This document shows, piece by piece, positions 36,312 to 46,435 of a stretch of DNA of 64,000 nt (positions are counted from its first letter, which is position 1; every line of letters begins with the position of its first letter). Position numbers and translations under genes: made by a program. Source of the stretch: Paraglaciecola arctica BSs20135 (GTDB lineage Bacteria; Pseudomonadota; Gammaproteobacteria; Enterobacterales; Alteromonadaceae); NCBI RefSeq assembly GCF_000314995.1, contig NZ_BAEO01000068.1, forward strand, positions 1-64,000, read 5' to 3'. The notes beneath the pieces were generated by a model. The model saw only the letters and a program-made list of their open reading frames with translations. It was not told the DNA's origin and did not search any database.

Positions 36312-37115
36312 ATGAGTAATAAAAATATATTAGTGATCAAAGTTGGCGGCGCATTTATGCAAAACCAAGATGCAGCTCTGAAATTGCTAACAACTATTGG
36401 CGAGCTACAAAAAAGTTATATTGTGGTGTTAGTCCACGGTGGCGGAGCTATGGTCGAAGAGTTACTTAGTGCCCTTAATCTTAGCAGCCAAAAAATTGAT
36501 GGCTTACGCGTTACCCCTAAAGAACACATGCCTTATATAACAGGCGCTCTTGCAGGTACAGCCAATAAACAGCTATGCGGATTAGCCATTAAAGCAGGCA
36601 TTAGCCCCGTGGGTCTTAGTTTGTTGGATGGAAAAATGTGTAATACCACAGTTATGCGCGAAGAACTCGGAGCTGTTGGTTCAGTTAAAGCAGGTGATGC
36701 AACCCTATTGAAAGCATTGGCAGCCACTCATATGTTACCTATTATCAGTTCCATTGGAGCTGACGAAGAAGGTAACTTACTTAATGTAAATGCAGATCAA
36801 GCAGCCACAGTGATTGCCCAGTTGTTAGATGCTGAATTATTACTTTTATCTGATGTACCTGGCGTATTAGATGCCGATAAGAATCTAATCAGTGAATTAG
36901 ATTTTGAGAAAATTGAAACACTCATCGCACAAAACGTCATTCGTGACGGCATGATAGTTAAAGTACAAGCAGCATTAACCGCAGCCAATAGTTTAGGCCG
37001 CAGCGTCACTATTGCTAGTTGGAAAGATGCAGAAAAGTTACTCGGTTTGTTGCAACAAGAAGCGATAGGCAGCAAAATCTCCCCCGAAATAAAAACACCT
37101 AGTTACAAGGCTTGA
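36312..37115 (+). CDS. argB: acetylglutamate kinase
   Basis: This 267-residue amino-acid kinase phosphorylates N-acetylglutamate. Motifs are VIKVGGAFM near the start, VLVHGGGAMVEELL, the substrate loop GLRVTP, NVNADQAATVIAQLL and LLLSDVPGVLDADKN. No N-terminal extension of the arginine-sensitive type is present, so feedback control probably sits at ArgA. Confidence 0.97.
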   Translation: MSNKNILVIKVGGAFMQNQDAALKLLTTIGELQKSYIVVLVHGGGAMVEELLSALNLSSQKIDGLRVTPKEHMPYITGALAGTANKQLCGLAIKAGISPVGLSLLDGKMCNTTVMREELGAVGSVKAGDATLLKALAATHMLPIISSIGADEEGNLLNVNADQAATVIAQLLDAELLLLSDVPGVLDADKNLISELDFEKIETLIAQNVIRDGMIVKVQAALTAANSLGRSVTIASWKDAEKLLGLLQQEAIGSKISPEIKTPSYKA

Positions 37116-37117
37116 TT

Positions 37118-38047
37118 ATGAAACAAGATCTCCTTTCATTTAAAGATTGGACCGCGGACCAATTACACAATTTATTAGCCTTGGCTACAACCATCAAAAA
37201 TAATCCTGCGGGTTATCGCACAGCTTTAGAAGGGCTGTCGGTTGTTGCTTTGTTTGAAAAACCTTCGTTGCGAACCCGTGTTAGTTTTGACATTGGTATC
37301 AATAAGTTAGGTGGCCACATGGTGTATCTAGATAGCCAATCAAATAAATTGGCTGGCAGAGAAGATGTTAAAGATATGGGTGCAAACCTAGCCTGTTGGG
37401 CAGATGCCATTGTATCTCGGGTGTTTACCCATAGTACTTTGGAACAATTAGCTGGATCAGCCAAAGTACCAGTGATTAATGCATTATGTGATATATACCA
37501 CCCTTGCCAAGCGGTGGCTGATTACCTCACCATCAGTGAACATTATGATGACTTAAGCAAGGTAAAACTAGCCTATATTGGTGATGGTAATAACGTTACT
37601 CATTCATTGATGTTGGTTGGTGTCGCACTTGGATGCGAAGTGATTGTTATTACACCTAAAGGTCACGAAGTCGATCCTAAAATAGTTGAGTTAACCGAAG
37701 CTCGAGCAGCACTATACGGCGGAAAGTTAACTATCAGTACAGATATGAGTGCAGCCAACGGCGCACAAGTACTGTACACCGATACTTGGTTATCAATGGG
37801 TGACGACACTCCTTTAGCAGAAATAAAGGACACCTTTGCTGGTTACGAAATAACAGAAGCGTTAATGGAAACAACTGGCGCTGACTATGTCATGCATTGT
37901 CAGCCTGCCCATCGCGATCTAGAAATCAGTGGCAGCTTAATTGATGGTGAAAAATCATTGCTGATGCAACAAGCAGAAAATAGAATGCATGGTCAAAATG
38001 CGATTTTAGTCGAGTTGTTAGCAAAAGACTTCGAACCAAGAAATTAA
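37118..38047 (+). CDS. argF: ornithine carbamoyltransferase
   Basis: 309 residues from the ATG at 37118 with AAGG seven bases upstream; an in-frame TTG six bases earlier overlaps argB and is unlikely. The carbamoyl-phosphate site is FEKPSLRTR (classically STRT) and the ornithine/CP site is YHPCQAVADYL. The C-terminal loop is MHCQPAHR, where the textbook motif is HCLP. The SLRTR form and overall sequence match Alteromonadales/Shewanella ArgF as I recall it. Ornithine is the expected substrate, given ArgE in the same locus. Confidence 0.92.
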   Translation: MKQDLLSFKDWTADQLHNLLALATTIKNNPAGYRTALEGLSVVALFEKPSLRTRVSFDIGINKLGGHMVYLDSQSNKLAGREDVKDMGANLACWADAIVSRVFTHSTLEQLAGSAKVPVINALCDIYHPCQAVADYLTISEHYDDLSKVKLAYIGDGNNVTHSLMLVGVALGCEVIVITPKGHEVDPKIVELTEARAALYGGKLTISTDMSAANGAQVLYTDTWLSMGDDTPLAEIKDTFAGYEITEALMETTGADYVMHCQPAHRDLEISGSLIDGEKSLLMQQAENRMHGQNAILVELLAKDFEPRN

Positions 38048-38051
38048 AAAC

Positions 38052-38173
38052 AGCTACGAGCTACGAGCTACGAGCTACGAGCTACGAGCTACGAGCTACG
38101 AGCTACGAGCTACGAGCTACGAGCTACGAGCTACGAGCTACGAGCTACGAGCTACGAGCTACGAGCTACGAGC
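38052..38173. repeat. 7-bp tandem repeat (AGCTACG), about 17.4 copies
   Basis: One hundred and twenty-two bases are a perfect head-to-tail array of AGCTACG, starting 5 bp after the argF stop and lying inside the 237-bp argF-argG gap. No copy differs from the unit. Plus-strand frames are open throughout (E-L-R-A-T-S-Y cycle); the minus strand has a TAG every 21 bases. Perfect copies suggest recent expansion by slippage and probable length variation between strains. Confidence 0.98.
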
Positions 38174-38237
38174 AGATTGTAAAAAATATTGTAGATAGAG
38201 TGTCAATCACTTTATTAGATCAGATTAAATTAATGCA

Positions 38238-38271
38238 GTAATGTGCTAGCTCGAAGCTAGCAATTACTTTT
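38238..38271 (+). terminator. terminator-like hairpin just before argG
   Basis: GCTAGCT-CGA-AGCTAGC (38245-38261) is extended by GTAAT and ATTAC arms (38238-38242 with 38263-38267) and followed by CTTTTAA. It ends about 14 bp before the argG ATG, close to its ribosome-binding site. It could limit read-through from argCBF or affect argG translation. Confidence 0.5.
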
Positions 38272-38284
38272 AACAGGAAAAATC

Positions 38285-39532
38285 ATGGCTATTCAGGCAA
38301 CAAAAGAATTCAAAAAAGTAGTGTTGGCATATTCAGGTGGCTTAGACACGTCCGCTATCATTCCTTGGTTAATCGAAACCTATAACTGTGAAGTTATCGC
38401 CTTTGCGGCTGATGTAGGTCAAGGTGAAGAGGAGTTAATTGGACTTCGTGAAAAGGCTCTCGCTACTGGCGCAAGTGAATGTTACATAGTCGACTTAAAA
38501 GAAGAGTTTGTATCTGACTATATCTACCCAACCATTACTACTGGGGCCGTATACGAAGGTGAGTACTTACTTGGTACTTCTATGGCTCGTCCAATCATTG
38601 CTAAAGCCCAAGTAGAAATTGCCCTTAAAGTGGGTGCGGATGCACTTTGTCATGGTTGTACTGGTAAAGGTAACGACCAAGTTCGTTTTGAAGGCACATT
38701 TGCTGCTCTTGCACCACAATTGGCGGTGATAGCTCCTTGGCGTGAGTGGGACATGGTATCTCGTGAAGATCTTCTTGATTACCTAGCCGAACGTAATATT
38801 GAATGCACAGCTTCTTTAACTAAAATTTATAGCCGTGACGCAAACGCTTGGCATATCTCTCACGAAGGTGGAGAGTTAGAAGATCCTTGGTGTGAACCCA
38901 CTAAAGGGATCTGGACATTAACAGTTGATCCAGAAGACGCGCCAGATAAACCGGAACGGGTTCAACTTAGCTTCGAAGAAGGCAAGTTAACTAAGGTAAA
39001 TGGCGAATCATTAACTCCTTATGGCGTTTTAATGAAACTTAACAAAATTGCTGCAGCTCATGGTGTTGGCCGTATCGATATTGTTGAAAACCGTTTAGTA
39101 GGCATGAAGTCTCGTGGATGTTACGAAACTCCAGGCGGCACAGTGATGATGAAAGCGTACAAAGCCTTAGAATGTTTAGTATTAGATAAAGCCTCGCTTA
39201 AATATCGCGAGCAGATTGGTCTTGAGTATTCACATGTTATGTATGACGGTCGTTGGTTCACAGCCTTAAACGATTCACTTCTAGCCGGTGCTGCAAGCTT
39301 TGCGCAAAAAGTCACTGGAGAAATAGTGGTGAAATTGTACAAAGGTCAGGCCACTGTTACCCAAAGAAAATCTCCAAACAGTTTGTATTCTGAAGACTTT
39401 GCCACTTTTGGTGCAGATGACGTTTACGACCAAAGCCACGCTGAAGGTTTCATCCGTTTATACAGCTTATCTAGCCGTATTGAAGCAATGAATAAAAAAG
39501 GCCAAGCTTTTAAAAATACAGGTATCGAATAA
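38285..39532 (+). CDS. argG: argininosuccinate synthase
   Basis: This 415-residue ATP-dependent ligase joins citrulline and aspartate. The N-type ATP pyrophosphatase motif [12 protein letters not shown] is near the start, followed by [24 protein letters not shown] and the C-terminal [11 protein letters not shown] block. It shares one base with argH (TAATG), implying coupled translation. Confidence 0.98.
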   Translation: MAIQATKEFKKVVLAYSGGLDTSAIIPWLIETYNCEVIAFAADVGQGEEELIGLREKALATGASECYIVDLKEEFVSDYIYPTITTGAVYEGEYLLGTSMARPIIAKAQVEIALKVGADALCHGCTGKGNDQVRFEGTFAALAPQLAVIAPWREWDMVSREDLLDYLAERNIECTASLTKIYSRDANAWHISHEGGELEDPWCEPTKGIWTLTVDPEDAPDKPERVQLSFEEGKLTKVNGESLTPYGVLMKLNKIAAAHGVGRIDIVENRLVGMKSRGCYETPGGTVMMKAYKALECLVLDKASLKYREQIGLEYSHVMYDGRWFTALNDSLLAGAASFAQKVTGEIVVKLYKGQATVTQRKSPNSLYSEDFATFGADDVYDQSHAEGFIRLYSLSSRIEAMNKKGQAFKNTGIE

Positions 39533-40905
39533 TGAGTTTGTGGGGCGGGCGTTTTCAAGACGGCAGTAGTGCAATGTTTAGAAGGGTCAACGATTCGTTA
39601 CCCTTCGACCGTGCATTAGCCAGTCAAGATATCCGTGGTTCTATTGCGTGGTCAAAAGCCATCTATAAAGCCGGAGTATTAACCCAAGACGAACAACAGC
39701 AACTTGAACAAGCTCTGCAAGCATTGTTAGTAAAAGCAGAGGCTGACACTTTGGACTTTGATGCAAGCAGTGAAGAAGATATTCACAGCTTTGTTGAGGC
39801 CACGCTGATTGAGCAACTTGGTGATATTGCTCGCAAATTACACACAGGTCGTAGCCGAAATGATCAAGTGGCAACAGATTTTAAACTCTGGACACGTGAA
39901 CACATTGACCTGTTAGTTGCCGATTTAGAAAACGTTAAAGCGTCTTTAGTGGGTACCGCAAGCAACAACAAAACCGTTATTTTGCCAGGCTATACCCATT
40001 TACAACGTGCTCAACCAGTACGCTACCCGCACTGGTGTTTAGCCTATGTAGAAATGTTTAAACGTGATATTAGCCGCTTACGTGACTTAAGAGTGCGCTT
40101 AAACCAGTCACCTCTTGGTTGTGGCGCATTAGCGGGTACCACCTACCCCATTGACCGTTATGAAATTGCCAGCGAATTAGGTTTTGATAGCCCATGTTTA
40201 AATAGCTTAGATGCGGTATCGGATCGTGATTTTGTGTTGGAGCTTTTATTTGCTGCCAGCACTAGCATGATGCATATGTCGCGTATGGCAGAAGATTTGA
40301 TTTTCTTCAATTCTGGTGAAGCTGGATTTATTACTTTAGGTGATGAAGTAACGTCTGGCTCATCATTGATGCCTCAGAAGAAAAACCCCGATGCACTTGA
40401 GCTTATGCGTGGTAAATGTGGCCGGGTATTTGGCAGTTTGCAGGGCATGTTAGTTACCATGAAAGGTTTACCACTTGCGTACAACAAAGATATGCAAGAA
40501 GACAAAGAAGGTTTACTTGATGCTGTGACTCAGTGGCATATCTGTTTATGTATTGCTTGCGAAGTTATTGACAGTATCAAGTTAGATTCAGAGCGTTGTG
40601 CCAAAGCCGCCCGTGAAGGTTATGCCAATGCCACTGAATTAGCCGACTATCTTGTAGCTAAAGGTATTCCTTTTAGAACCGCCCATGACATCTCGGGTCA
40701 AGTAGTATTAGCCGCGCTAGAGAAGAAAAAAGCCATCGAAGAATTAAGCATTGCTGAATTACAACAATTCTCAGACTTAATTGAAGACGATGTTTACGCA
40801 ATATTGCAACTCGATTATTTAGTCGATAAACGCAGCATTCTAGGTGGCACAGGTATTGATCCAGTAACTAAAGCTCTAGACGCTGAAATAGCGCAAAATA
40901 AGTAA
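39532..40905 (+). CDS. argH: argininosuccinate lyase
   Basis: This 457-residue fumarase/aspartase-superfamily enzyme cleaves argininosuccinate to arginine and fumarate. Visible are LWGGRF at the start, [35 protein letters not shown] and the catalytic loop [12 protein letters not shown]. It ends without the acetyltransferase extension seen in ArgHA fusions of some Vibrio and Alteromonas; NAGS is the separate next gene. Confidence 0.98.
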   Translation: MSLWGGRFQDGSSAMFRRVNDSLPFDRALASQDIRGSIAWSKAIYKAGVLTQDEQQQLEQALQALLVKAEADTLDFDASSEEDIHSFVEATLIEQLGDIARKLHTGRSRNDQVATDFKLWTREHIDLLVADLENVKASLVGTASNNKTVILPGYTHLQRAQPVRYPHWCLAYVEMFKRDISRLRDLRVRLNQSPLGCGALAGTTYPIDRYEIASELGFDSPCLNSLDAVSDRDFVLELLFAASTSMMHMSRMAEDLIFFNSGEAGFITLGDEVTSGSSLMPQKKNPDALELMRGKCGRVFGSLQGMLVTMKGLPLAYNKDMQEDKEGLLDAVTQWHICLCIACEVIDSIKLDSERCAKAAREGYANATELADYLVAKGIPFRTAHDISGQVVLAALEKKKAIEELSIAELQQFSDLIEDDVYAILQLDYLVDKRSILGGTGIDPVTKALDAEIAQNK

Positions 40906-40915
40906 GGATTAATTT

Positions 40916-42226
40916 GTGGTCGTTTCACACATTGACAGTGTTAAAATCATTCGCAATTCGGCACCCTACATCAATGCCCACAGGGGTAAAACCTTTGTAT
41001 TGATGTTTGGTGGTGAAGCCATAGAAGAAGCTAACTTTGCCAATATCATTCATGATATTGCCTTGTTAAGCAGCTTAGGTGTACGTTTAGTTTTAGTACA
41101 TGGTGCGCGGCCACAAATTGATCAAAGAGTCGCATTACGAAAATTAGAAACACGCTTTCATCAAGATATTCGTATCACCGATAAACAAACCCTTGAATGT
41201 GTCAAAGACGCAGCTGGATCGCTACGCTCCCAAGTCGAGGCTCTGTTGACAATGGGACTAGCCAACTCACCGATGCACGGCTCACATATCCGAGTGTGTT
41301 CAGGTAATCTAGTGGTTGCTATGCCTATAGGTGTGCGCGATGGCGTGGATTTTGAACATACCGGTGTAGTGCGCCGTATTGATGTCGATGGCATTAACGA
41401 CCATTTAAATGATGGATCTATAGTGTTGTTATCACCAATGGGATACTCATCAACTGGCGAAGTCTTTAATTTATCTCATGAAGATGTGGCAACTAAAGCT
41501 GCGATTGCACTTAAAGCCGACAAACTCATATTGTTTAGCCACCAAGACGGTATTGTAAGCAAAGATGGCAGACTGTTAAGAAATTTAGAATTAGACGAAC
41601 TCTACGCTATGTTGAATGAGCCGTTTTACGCCTCTGAGAAACAATCATTGCAAGCCATAATATCTAGTTTGCAAGCAGGTATAAGTCGTTGCCATACTGT
41701 GAGTTATCGTCAAGATGGAGCCTTACTTCAAGAGTTATTTACTCGTGATGGCGCAGGTTCACTCATATCCCAAACATCGTATGAGCAATTACGTCAAGCG
41801 AATATAGAGGATGTAGGTGGGATCCTTAAACTAATCAAACCTTTAGAAGAAAACGGTATTTTAGTTAAACGCTCAAGAGAACATCTTGAACAAGAAATTG
41901 AACAATTTGCCTTGATTGAACGAGACGGAATGACTATAGCTTGCGCAGCGCTCTATCCTTATGCCGAAGAAAGAATGGGTGAACTTGCCTGTGTTGCCAC
42001 TCATAGCGACTATCGAGGCGGCAATCGTGGCGAACGCTTATTAAGTGCCATCAAAAAACAAGCACGAGAACAAGGATTGGATTTCATTTTTGTACTCACC
42101 ACTGTGACCGCCCATTGGTTTCAAGAACAAGGCTTTGTTGAAATTAGCTTAGACGAATTGCCAACTAAGAAAAAACAGCTTTACAACTTTCAACGCAAAT
42201 CTAAAGTGTTTAAGCTAGCGGTTTAA
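40916..42226 (+). CDS. argA: amino-acid N-acetyltransferase (N-acetylglutamate synthase)
   Basis: The 436-residue classical NAGS joins an amino-acid-kinase-like domain (about 1-290; LMFGGEAIEEANF, LVHGARPQID) to a GNAT acetyltransferase domain (about 295-436; LACVATHSDYRGGNRGERLL). The kinase-like half is the arginine feedback site in E. coli ArgA. The start is GTG at 40916 with AAGGA upstream. Last biosynthetic gene of the cluster, making the acetylglutamate used by ArgB. Confidence 0.95.
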   Translation: MVVSHIDSVKIIRNSAPYINAHRGKTFVLMFGGEAIEEANFANIIHDIALLSSLGVRLVLVHGARPQIDQRVALRKLETRFHQDIRITDKQTLECVKDAAGSLRSQVEALLTMGLANSPMHGSHIRVCSGNLVVAMPIGVRDGVDFEHTGVVRRIDVDGINDHLNDGSIVLLSPMGYSSTGEVFNLSHEDVATKAAIALKADKLILFSHQDGIVSKDGRLLRNLELDELYAMLNEPFYASEKQSLQAIISSLQAGISRCHTVSYRQDGALLQELFTRDGAGSLISQTSYEQLRQANIEDVGGILKLIKPLEENGILVKRSREHLEQEIEQFALIERDGMTIACAALYPYAEERMGELACVATHSDYRGGNRGERLLSAIKKQAREQGLDFIFVLTTVTAHWFQEQGFVEISLDELPTKKKQLYNFQRKSKVFKLAV

Positions 42227-42248
42227 ACACTCATAAATTAGGCCTGTA

Positions 42249-42911
42249 ATGAATTTATATCTGACCCGCATAATACAGCTTTTTGCTGTATTTTTTATTA
42301 GCAGCATATTATCTGGTTGCGACTTATTCCAAGACCAAGCCATCAAAGATGCACAGCAATTTATCGACCAACAAAAGATTGATAAAACCCAAGAAGACTG
42401 GAAAACAACTTTACCGCAACCCAGCGAATTTACTTTTAGCCAAGATAAAACCTACCTCTGGCAATTAACCACTAATAAAGGTGAGATTGTTATCGAACTT
42501 ATGCCAGACATAGCCCCCATGCACGTGTCTAGCACACTATATTTAACCACTTTAGGTTTTTACGACAACACCATATTCCATCGTATTATCCCTGGTTTTA
42601 TGGCTCAAGGCGGCGATCCAATAGGCACTGGCAGGGGAAATCCGGGCTACAAATATGCTGGAGAATTTAGTGATGACTTCAAACATACTCAAGGCGGGAT
42701 GCTGAGTATGGCTAACTCGGGTCCCAATACCGACGGCAGCCAATTTTTCTTAACCTTCACGGCTACACCTTGGTTAGATGGTAAACACACTATATTTGGT
42801 CAAGTTGTAAAGGGCATGGAAGTGCTTGAAAGTATCGAAAAACTAGGGTCGAGAAGTGGCAAAACTAGCGAAGAAGTGGCAATAGTTAAAGCAACTATTT
42901 TGATTCAATAA
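42249..42911 (+). CDS. cyclophilin-type peptidyl-prolyl isomerase lipoprotein
   Basis: This 220-residue protein has a lipoprotein signal with lipobox LSGC at about residues 21-24. A cyclophilin domain (about 70-220) follows: TNKGEIVIELMPDIAP, FHRIIPGFMAQGGDPIGTG, SMANSGPNTDGSQFFLT and WLDGKHTIFGQV. The RIIPGFMAQGGD and GSQFF residues of the active site are present. Asp follows the lipidated Cys, an inner-membrane retention signal in E. coli. It starts 22 bp after argA and is probably cotranscribed, though unrelated to arginine. Confidence 0.9.
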   Translation: MNLYLTRIIQLFAVFFISSILSGCDLFQDQAIKDAQQFIDQQKIDKTQEDWKTTLPQPSEFTFSQDKTYLWQLTTNKGEIVIELMPDIAPMHVSSTLYLTTLGFYDNTIFHRIIPGFMAQGGDPIGTGRGNPGYKYAGEFSDDFKHTQGGMLSMANSGPNTDGSQFFLTFTATPWLDGKHTIFGQVVKGMEVLESIEKLGSRSGKTSEEVAIVKATILIQ

Positions 42912-42941
42912 GTACGGCATTAACACTTTTTCATAGACAAT

Positions 42942-42966
42942 AAAAAAGCCGCTTACGCGGCTTTTT
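42942..42966. terminator. bidirectional terminator between the cyclophilin gene and eda
   Basis: GCCGC (42948-42952), TTAC and GCGGC (42957-42961) are flanked by six A and five T, placed between convergent operons. Confidence 0.9.
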
Positions 42967-42986
42967 AAACATTACTGGAATTAAAT

Positions 42987-43628
42987 TTATTTAACGCCAG
43001 CTACCGCTTGTTTTGCAAGCTCAGTAATTTTATCCCATTCACCATTGATCATGGCTTCTTCAGGCGCTAACCATGAACCACCAGCACAACATACATTAGG
43101 TAAAGCCAAATAATCATTATAGTTACTTGGGCTTATACCACCTGTTGGGCAAAACTTAATATCAGGGAATGGACCACCTATTGCTTTAAGGGCTTTTACG
43201 CCACCTGATGCTTCGGCAGGGAAAAATTTCAAGTGAGTATAGCCATGATCTACAGCTGTCATCAATTCTGAAATAGATGAAATGCCAGGGATTAGGGCAA
43301 TGCTACCTTCATTACCAGCTTTTAGAAGATCTGTAGTCATCCCTGGACTAATAGCAAATTTAGCACCCGCATCGATGACTTGTTGCAACTGAGCACGATT
43401 AGTCACTGTACCTGCACCAATAATCGCTTCTGGTACTTCTTTAGCAATCTTAGCGATCACTTCTAAAGCAGCGTCTGTACGTAAAGTAACTTCAAGTACA
43501 CGAATACCACCAGCGATAAGTGCTTTAGCCAATGGCACAGCGTGTGCAACATCTTTTATTACCAATACCGGCACAACAGGCCCTTGGTTGAATATTTCTT
43601 CTGATGTCATTTTCCAATTCTTTGTCAT
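42987..43628 (-). CDS. eda: KDPG/KHG aldolase
   Basis: At 213 residues this class I aldolase cleaves 2-keto-3-deoxy-6-phosphogluconate to pyruvate and glyceraldehyde-3-phosphate. The active-site Glu lies in [19 protein letters not shown] follows, and the Schiff-base lysine is in [19 protein letters not shown] ends the phosphate site. Last gene of zwf-pgl-edd-glk-eda, 5 bp after glk. Confidence 0.97.
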   Translation of the reverse strand: MTKNWKMTSEEIFNQGPVVPVLVIKDVAHAVPLAKALIAGGIRVLEVTLRTDAALEVIAKIAKEVPEAIIGAGTVTNRAQLQQVIDAGAKFAISPGMTTDLLKAGNEGSIALIPGISSISELMTAVDHGYTHLKFFPAEASGGVKALKAIGGPFPDIKFCPTGGISPSNYNDYLALPNVCCAGGSWLAPEEAMINGEWDKITELAKQAVAGVK

Positions 43629-43633
43629 TGCAT

Positions 43634-44584
43634 TTAACCTTTACAATTTTGATTTAAATAAGCCATAGCACCAATCAAACCATGATCGGGCTCGGTAATA
43701 ATGAAAGTCGGTATGCCAGCTACGTAGTCACGAAATCGACCCTTGGCTTCAAAACGTGCCCGAAAATCACTTTGTTTAATAAAATTGGTGAAACGGGGGG
43801 CAATGCCACCTCCAATATACACGCCACCACGTGTCCCTAAATTAAGGGCAAGGTTTCCTGCAAAGCTACCCAATATTTTGCAGAATTGATTCAATGTAGC
43901 CACACTTAATGCACAACCACCATCAAGAGCTCGTTCAGTTATATCCGCTGGATCATCCAATGGAGCTAATAGTCCTTGGTGTTTGGCAATTGCTTGATAG
44001 ATATGCACCAAACCACGTCCAGACATCACTTCTTCGGCAGATGCATGACCAAATTTTTCAGTTAAAAATTGCCATATAGCGATATCCACTTCATCCACGG
44101 GTGCGAAATCGACATGTCCGCCTTCACCGTCCAATGCCAGCCAACCGTCAGAGGTATAAGTTAAGTGTTTCACTCCTAGCCCAGTACCGGGACCAAATAC
44201 CGCAATGTTATCTAATTCCCTTGCCTGCCCTTGGCCAACTTGTTCTTTCTGTTGATTATTCAATACAGTCACTGCATAGGCTACAGCGGTGAAATCGTTG
44301 ATCACACCTAACCAATCTAAGCCTAGTTCAGTTTGTAATTGCGAGATAGAAAACTGCCAGGGATTGTTAGTCATAGAAATCATGTCGCCATTCACTGGGC
44401 AAGCAACACCTAAACAACCCGCTGTAAAATTCAAATCAGAAAATTCAGCAAAATACGCATTAATAGCAGCACCTATGGTTTTATAGTCGCTGCATAAATA
44501 CTTTTTGATATGGCTCAGTGAGCCATTCTCAATTTGTGCCAAACGAATATTAGTACCGCCTACATCCGCAACAAACTTTGACAT
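43634..44584 (-). CDS. glk: glucokinase
   Basis: 316 residues from the ATG at 44584 ([17 protein letters not shown]); longer readings overlap edd and are unlikely because CAGGA, the ribosome-binding site, lies at the edd end. It is the E. coli-type glucokinase with the DVGGTNIR phosphate loop, [18 protein letters not shown] and [14 protein letters not shown] ([11 protein letters not shown]) motifs. It supplies glucose-6-phosphate to zwf in the same operon. Confidence 0.95.
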   Translation of the reverse strand: MSKFVADVGGTNIRLAQIENGSLSHIKKYLCSDYKTIGAAINAYFAEFSDLNFTAGCLGVACPVNGDMISMTNNPWQFSISQLQTELGLDWLGVINDFTAVAYAVTVLNNQQKEQVGQGQARELDNIAVFGPGTGLGVKHLTYTSDGWLALDGEGGHVDFAPVDEVDIAIWQFLTEKFGHASAEEVMSGRGLVHIYQAIAKHQGLLAPLDDPADITERALDGGCALSVATLNQFCKILGSFAGNLALNLGTRGGVYIGGGIAPRFTNFIKQSDFRARFEAKGRFRDYVAGIPTFIITEPDHGLIGAMAYLNQNCKG

Positions 44585-44588
44585 TTTA

Positions 44589-46409
44589 TTAGTCCTGACC
44601 GTGAAACAACGAACAAGCACCCTGCTCTGCGCCGGTTAACGTAGTACGTAACCCAGCAAACATTTCGCGGCCCATGCCAATTTGATGTTTAGCAACGTCG
44701 GTAACTTTAGCTTCTCGGTTAGCTAACTCTTCTGCGCTTATCAAAACATCCATAGCACCGGTTTGAGTGTTTAATTCGATCATATCTCCGGTTTGAATTT
44801 TGGCTAACATACCGCCTTTAATTGCTTCTGGTGTAACGTGGATGGCAGCTGGCACTTTACCCGAAGCACCAGACATACGTCCGTCAGTCACTAAGGCCAC
44901 GTGAAACCCTCTGTCTTGCAATACGGCTAGCGGCGGCGTCAAGCTATGTAATTCTGGCATACCGATAGCAGATGGTCCCTGAAAGCGCACAACAACCACA
45001 CAATCCATATCTAAGTCACCGGCTTTAAACGCCGCATGTAATTCAAACTGGTCTTCAAATACCACAGCCGGCGCTTTAATTTTGCAATGGGGTTCACGTA
45101 AAGCAGAAGTTTTCATTACTGCACGGCCCAAATTGCCGCTCAATACAGATAAACCACCATCGACCTTGAATGGTTCACTAACAGTTGCTACCACTTGTTT
45201 GTCAAATGATTCCGCTGGTCCGTCACGCCAAACTAGTTCACCATGATCTAAAATAGGTTCTTTGGTATATTGCTCTAACCCTTGACCACATATGGTTTGC
45301 ACATCATTATGCAACAATCCACCTTCTAACAATTCTCTGATCAACAACGCCATACCGCCTGCAGCGGTAAAGTGGTTAATGTCGGCGGAACCATTTGGAT
45401 AAATACGCGTTAACAAAGGTACAGCTTTGGAAATATCGGCAAAATCATCCCAGTTGATAATATATCCTGCCGCTTTAGCCACTGCGACTAAATGCATAGT
45501 GTGATTTGTTGAACCACCTGTAGCCAGCAGCCCCACTAAACCATTCACTATGGCTTTGGCATCAACTATATGACCAATAGGGCGATACTCATCACCTAAA
45601 TCAGTAATACGAGTGACTTGTCTAGCTGCTGCATCCGTTAATGCATCACGCAATGGTGTGCCTGGATTAACAAATGAAGAACCAGGAAGGTGTAGACCCA
45701 TGATTTCCACGACCAGCTGATTACTATTAGCGGTACCATAAAAAGTACAAGTGCCAGCTGAATGATAAGATTTTGATTCAGCATCCAGTAATTCTTCACG
45801 GCCAACCTTGCCTTGAGCATATAGCTGACGAACGCGGGCTTTCTCTTTGTTCGGAATACCAGAAGGCATTGGTCCTGCGGGGACAAATACTGTAGGCAAG
45901 TGACCAAAACTCAATCCACCAATCAATAGCCCAGGGACAATTTTGTCGCAAATACCTAACATCAAGGTACCGTCAAACATATTATGTGAAAGCGCAACAG
46001 CCGTAGACATGGCAATAATATCACGGCTCATCAGGCTCAAATCCATTCCCGGTGTACCTTGGGTAACACCGTCACACATAGCAGGTACACCACCAGCAAA
46101 TTGGGCGACACTTCCAACAGCACTAATAGCCTGTTTTAACCTAGCAGGGAATGCTTCATAGGGTTGATGAGCTGAGAGCATATCGTTGTAAGATGACACT
46201 ATCGCAATATTTGATTTGGTCATGCTACGTAAATCAGCTTTATCTTCGGTGCCACAAGCGGCAAACCCATGAGCTAAGTTACCACAAGACAACACACCAC
46301 GATGTGGACCTTGCAAACGCGCACTTTCAATTTTCTCTAAATAACTTTTACGCGAACTTTGGCTGCGCTGTATAATTCGGTCCGTGACTTCTTGGATAAC
46401 AGGGTTCAT
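44589..46409 (-). CDS. edd: 6-phosphogluconate dehydratase
   Basis: This 606-residue IlvD/Edd-family [4Fe-4S] enzyme dehydrates 6-phosphogluconate to KDPG. Typical segments are [69 protein letters not shown] and [15 protein letters not shown]. Cluster cysteines are present in [14 protein letters not shown] and GTCTFYG. It lies between pgl (26 bp upstream) and glk. Confidence 0.98.
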   Translation of the reverse strand: MNPVIQEVTDRIIQRSQSSRKSYLEKIESARLQGPHRGVLSCGNLAHGFAACGTEDKADLRSMTKSNIAIVSSYNDMLSAHQPYEAFPARLKQAISAVGSVAQFAGGVPAMCDGVTQGTPGMDLSLMSRDIIAMSTAVALSHNMFDGTLMLGICDKIVPGLLIGGLSFGHLPTVFVPAGPMPSGIPNKEKARVRQLYAQGKVGREELLDAESKSYHSAGTCTFYGTANSNQLVVEIMGLHLPGSSFVNPGTPLRDALTDAAARQVTRITDLGDEYRPIGHIVDAKAIVNGLVGLLATGGSTNHTMHLVAVAKAAGYIINWDDFADISKAVPLLTRIYPNGSADINHFTAAGGMALLIRELLEGGLLHNDVQTICGQGLEQYTKEPILDHGELVWRDGPAESFDKQVVATVSEPFKVDGGLSVLSGNLGRAVMKTSALREPHCKIKAPAVVFEDQFELHAAFKAGDLDMDCVVVVRFQGPSAIGMPELHSLTPPLAVLQDRGFHVALVTDGRMSGASGKVPAAIHVTPEAIKGGMLAKIQTGDMIELNTQTGAMDVLISAEELANREAKVTDVAKHQIGMGREMFAGLRTTLTGAEQGACSLFHGQD

Positions 46410-46435
46410 GGATTTTTCCTATAAAAAATTTTTAA

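Noticed and set aside
38052-38173. CRISPR array
   Set aside because: The units are 7 bp and contiguous with no spacers; this is a simple tandem repeat.
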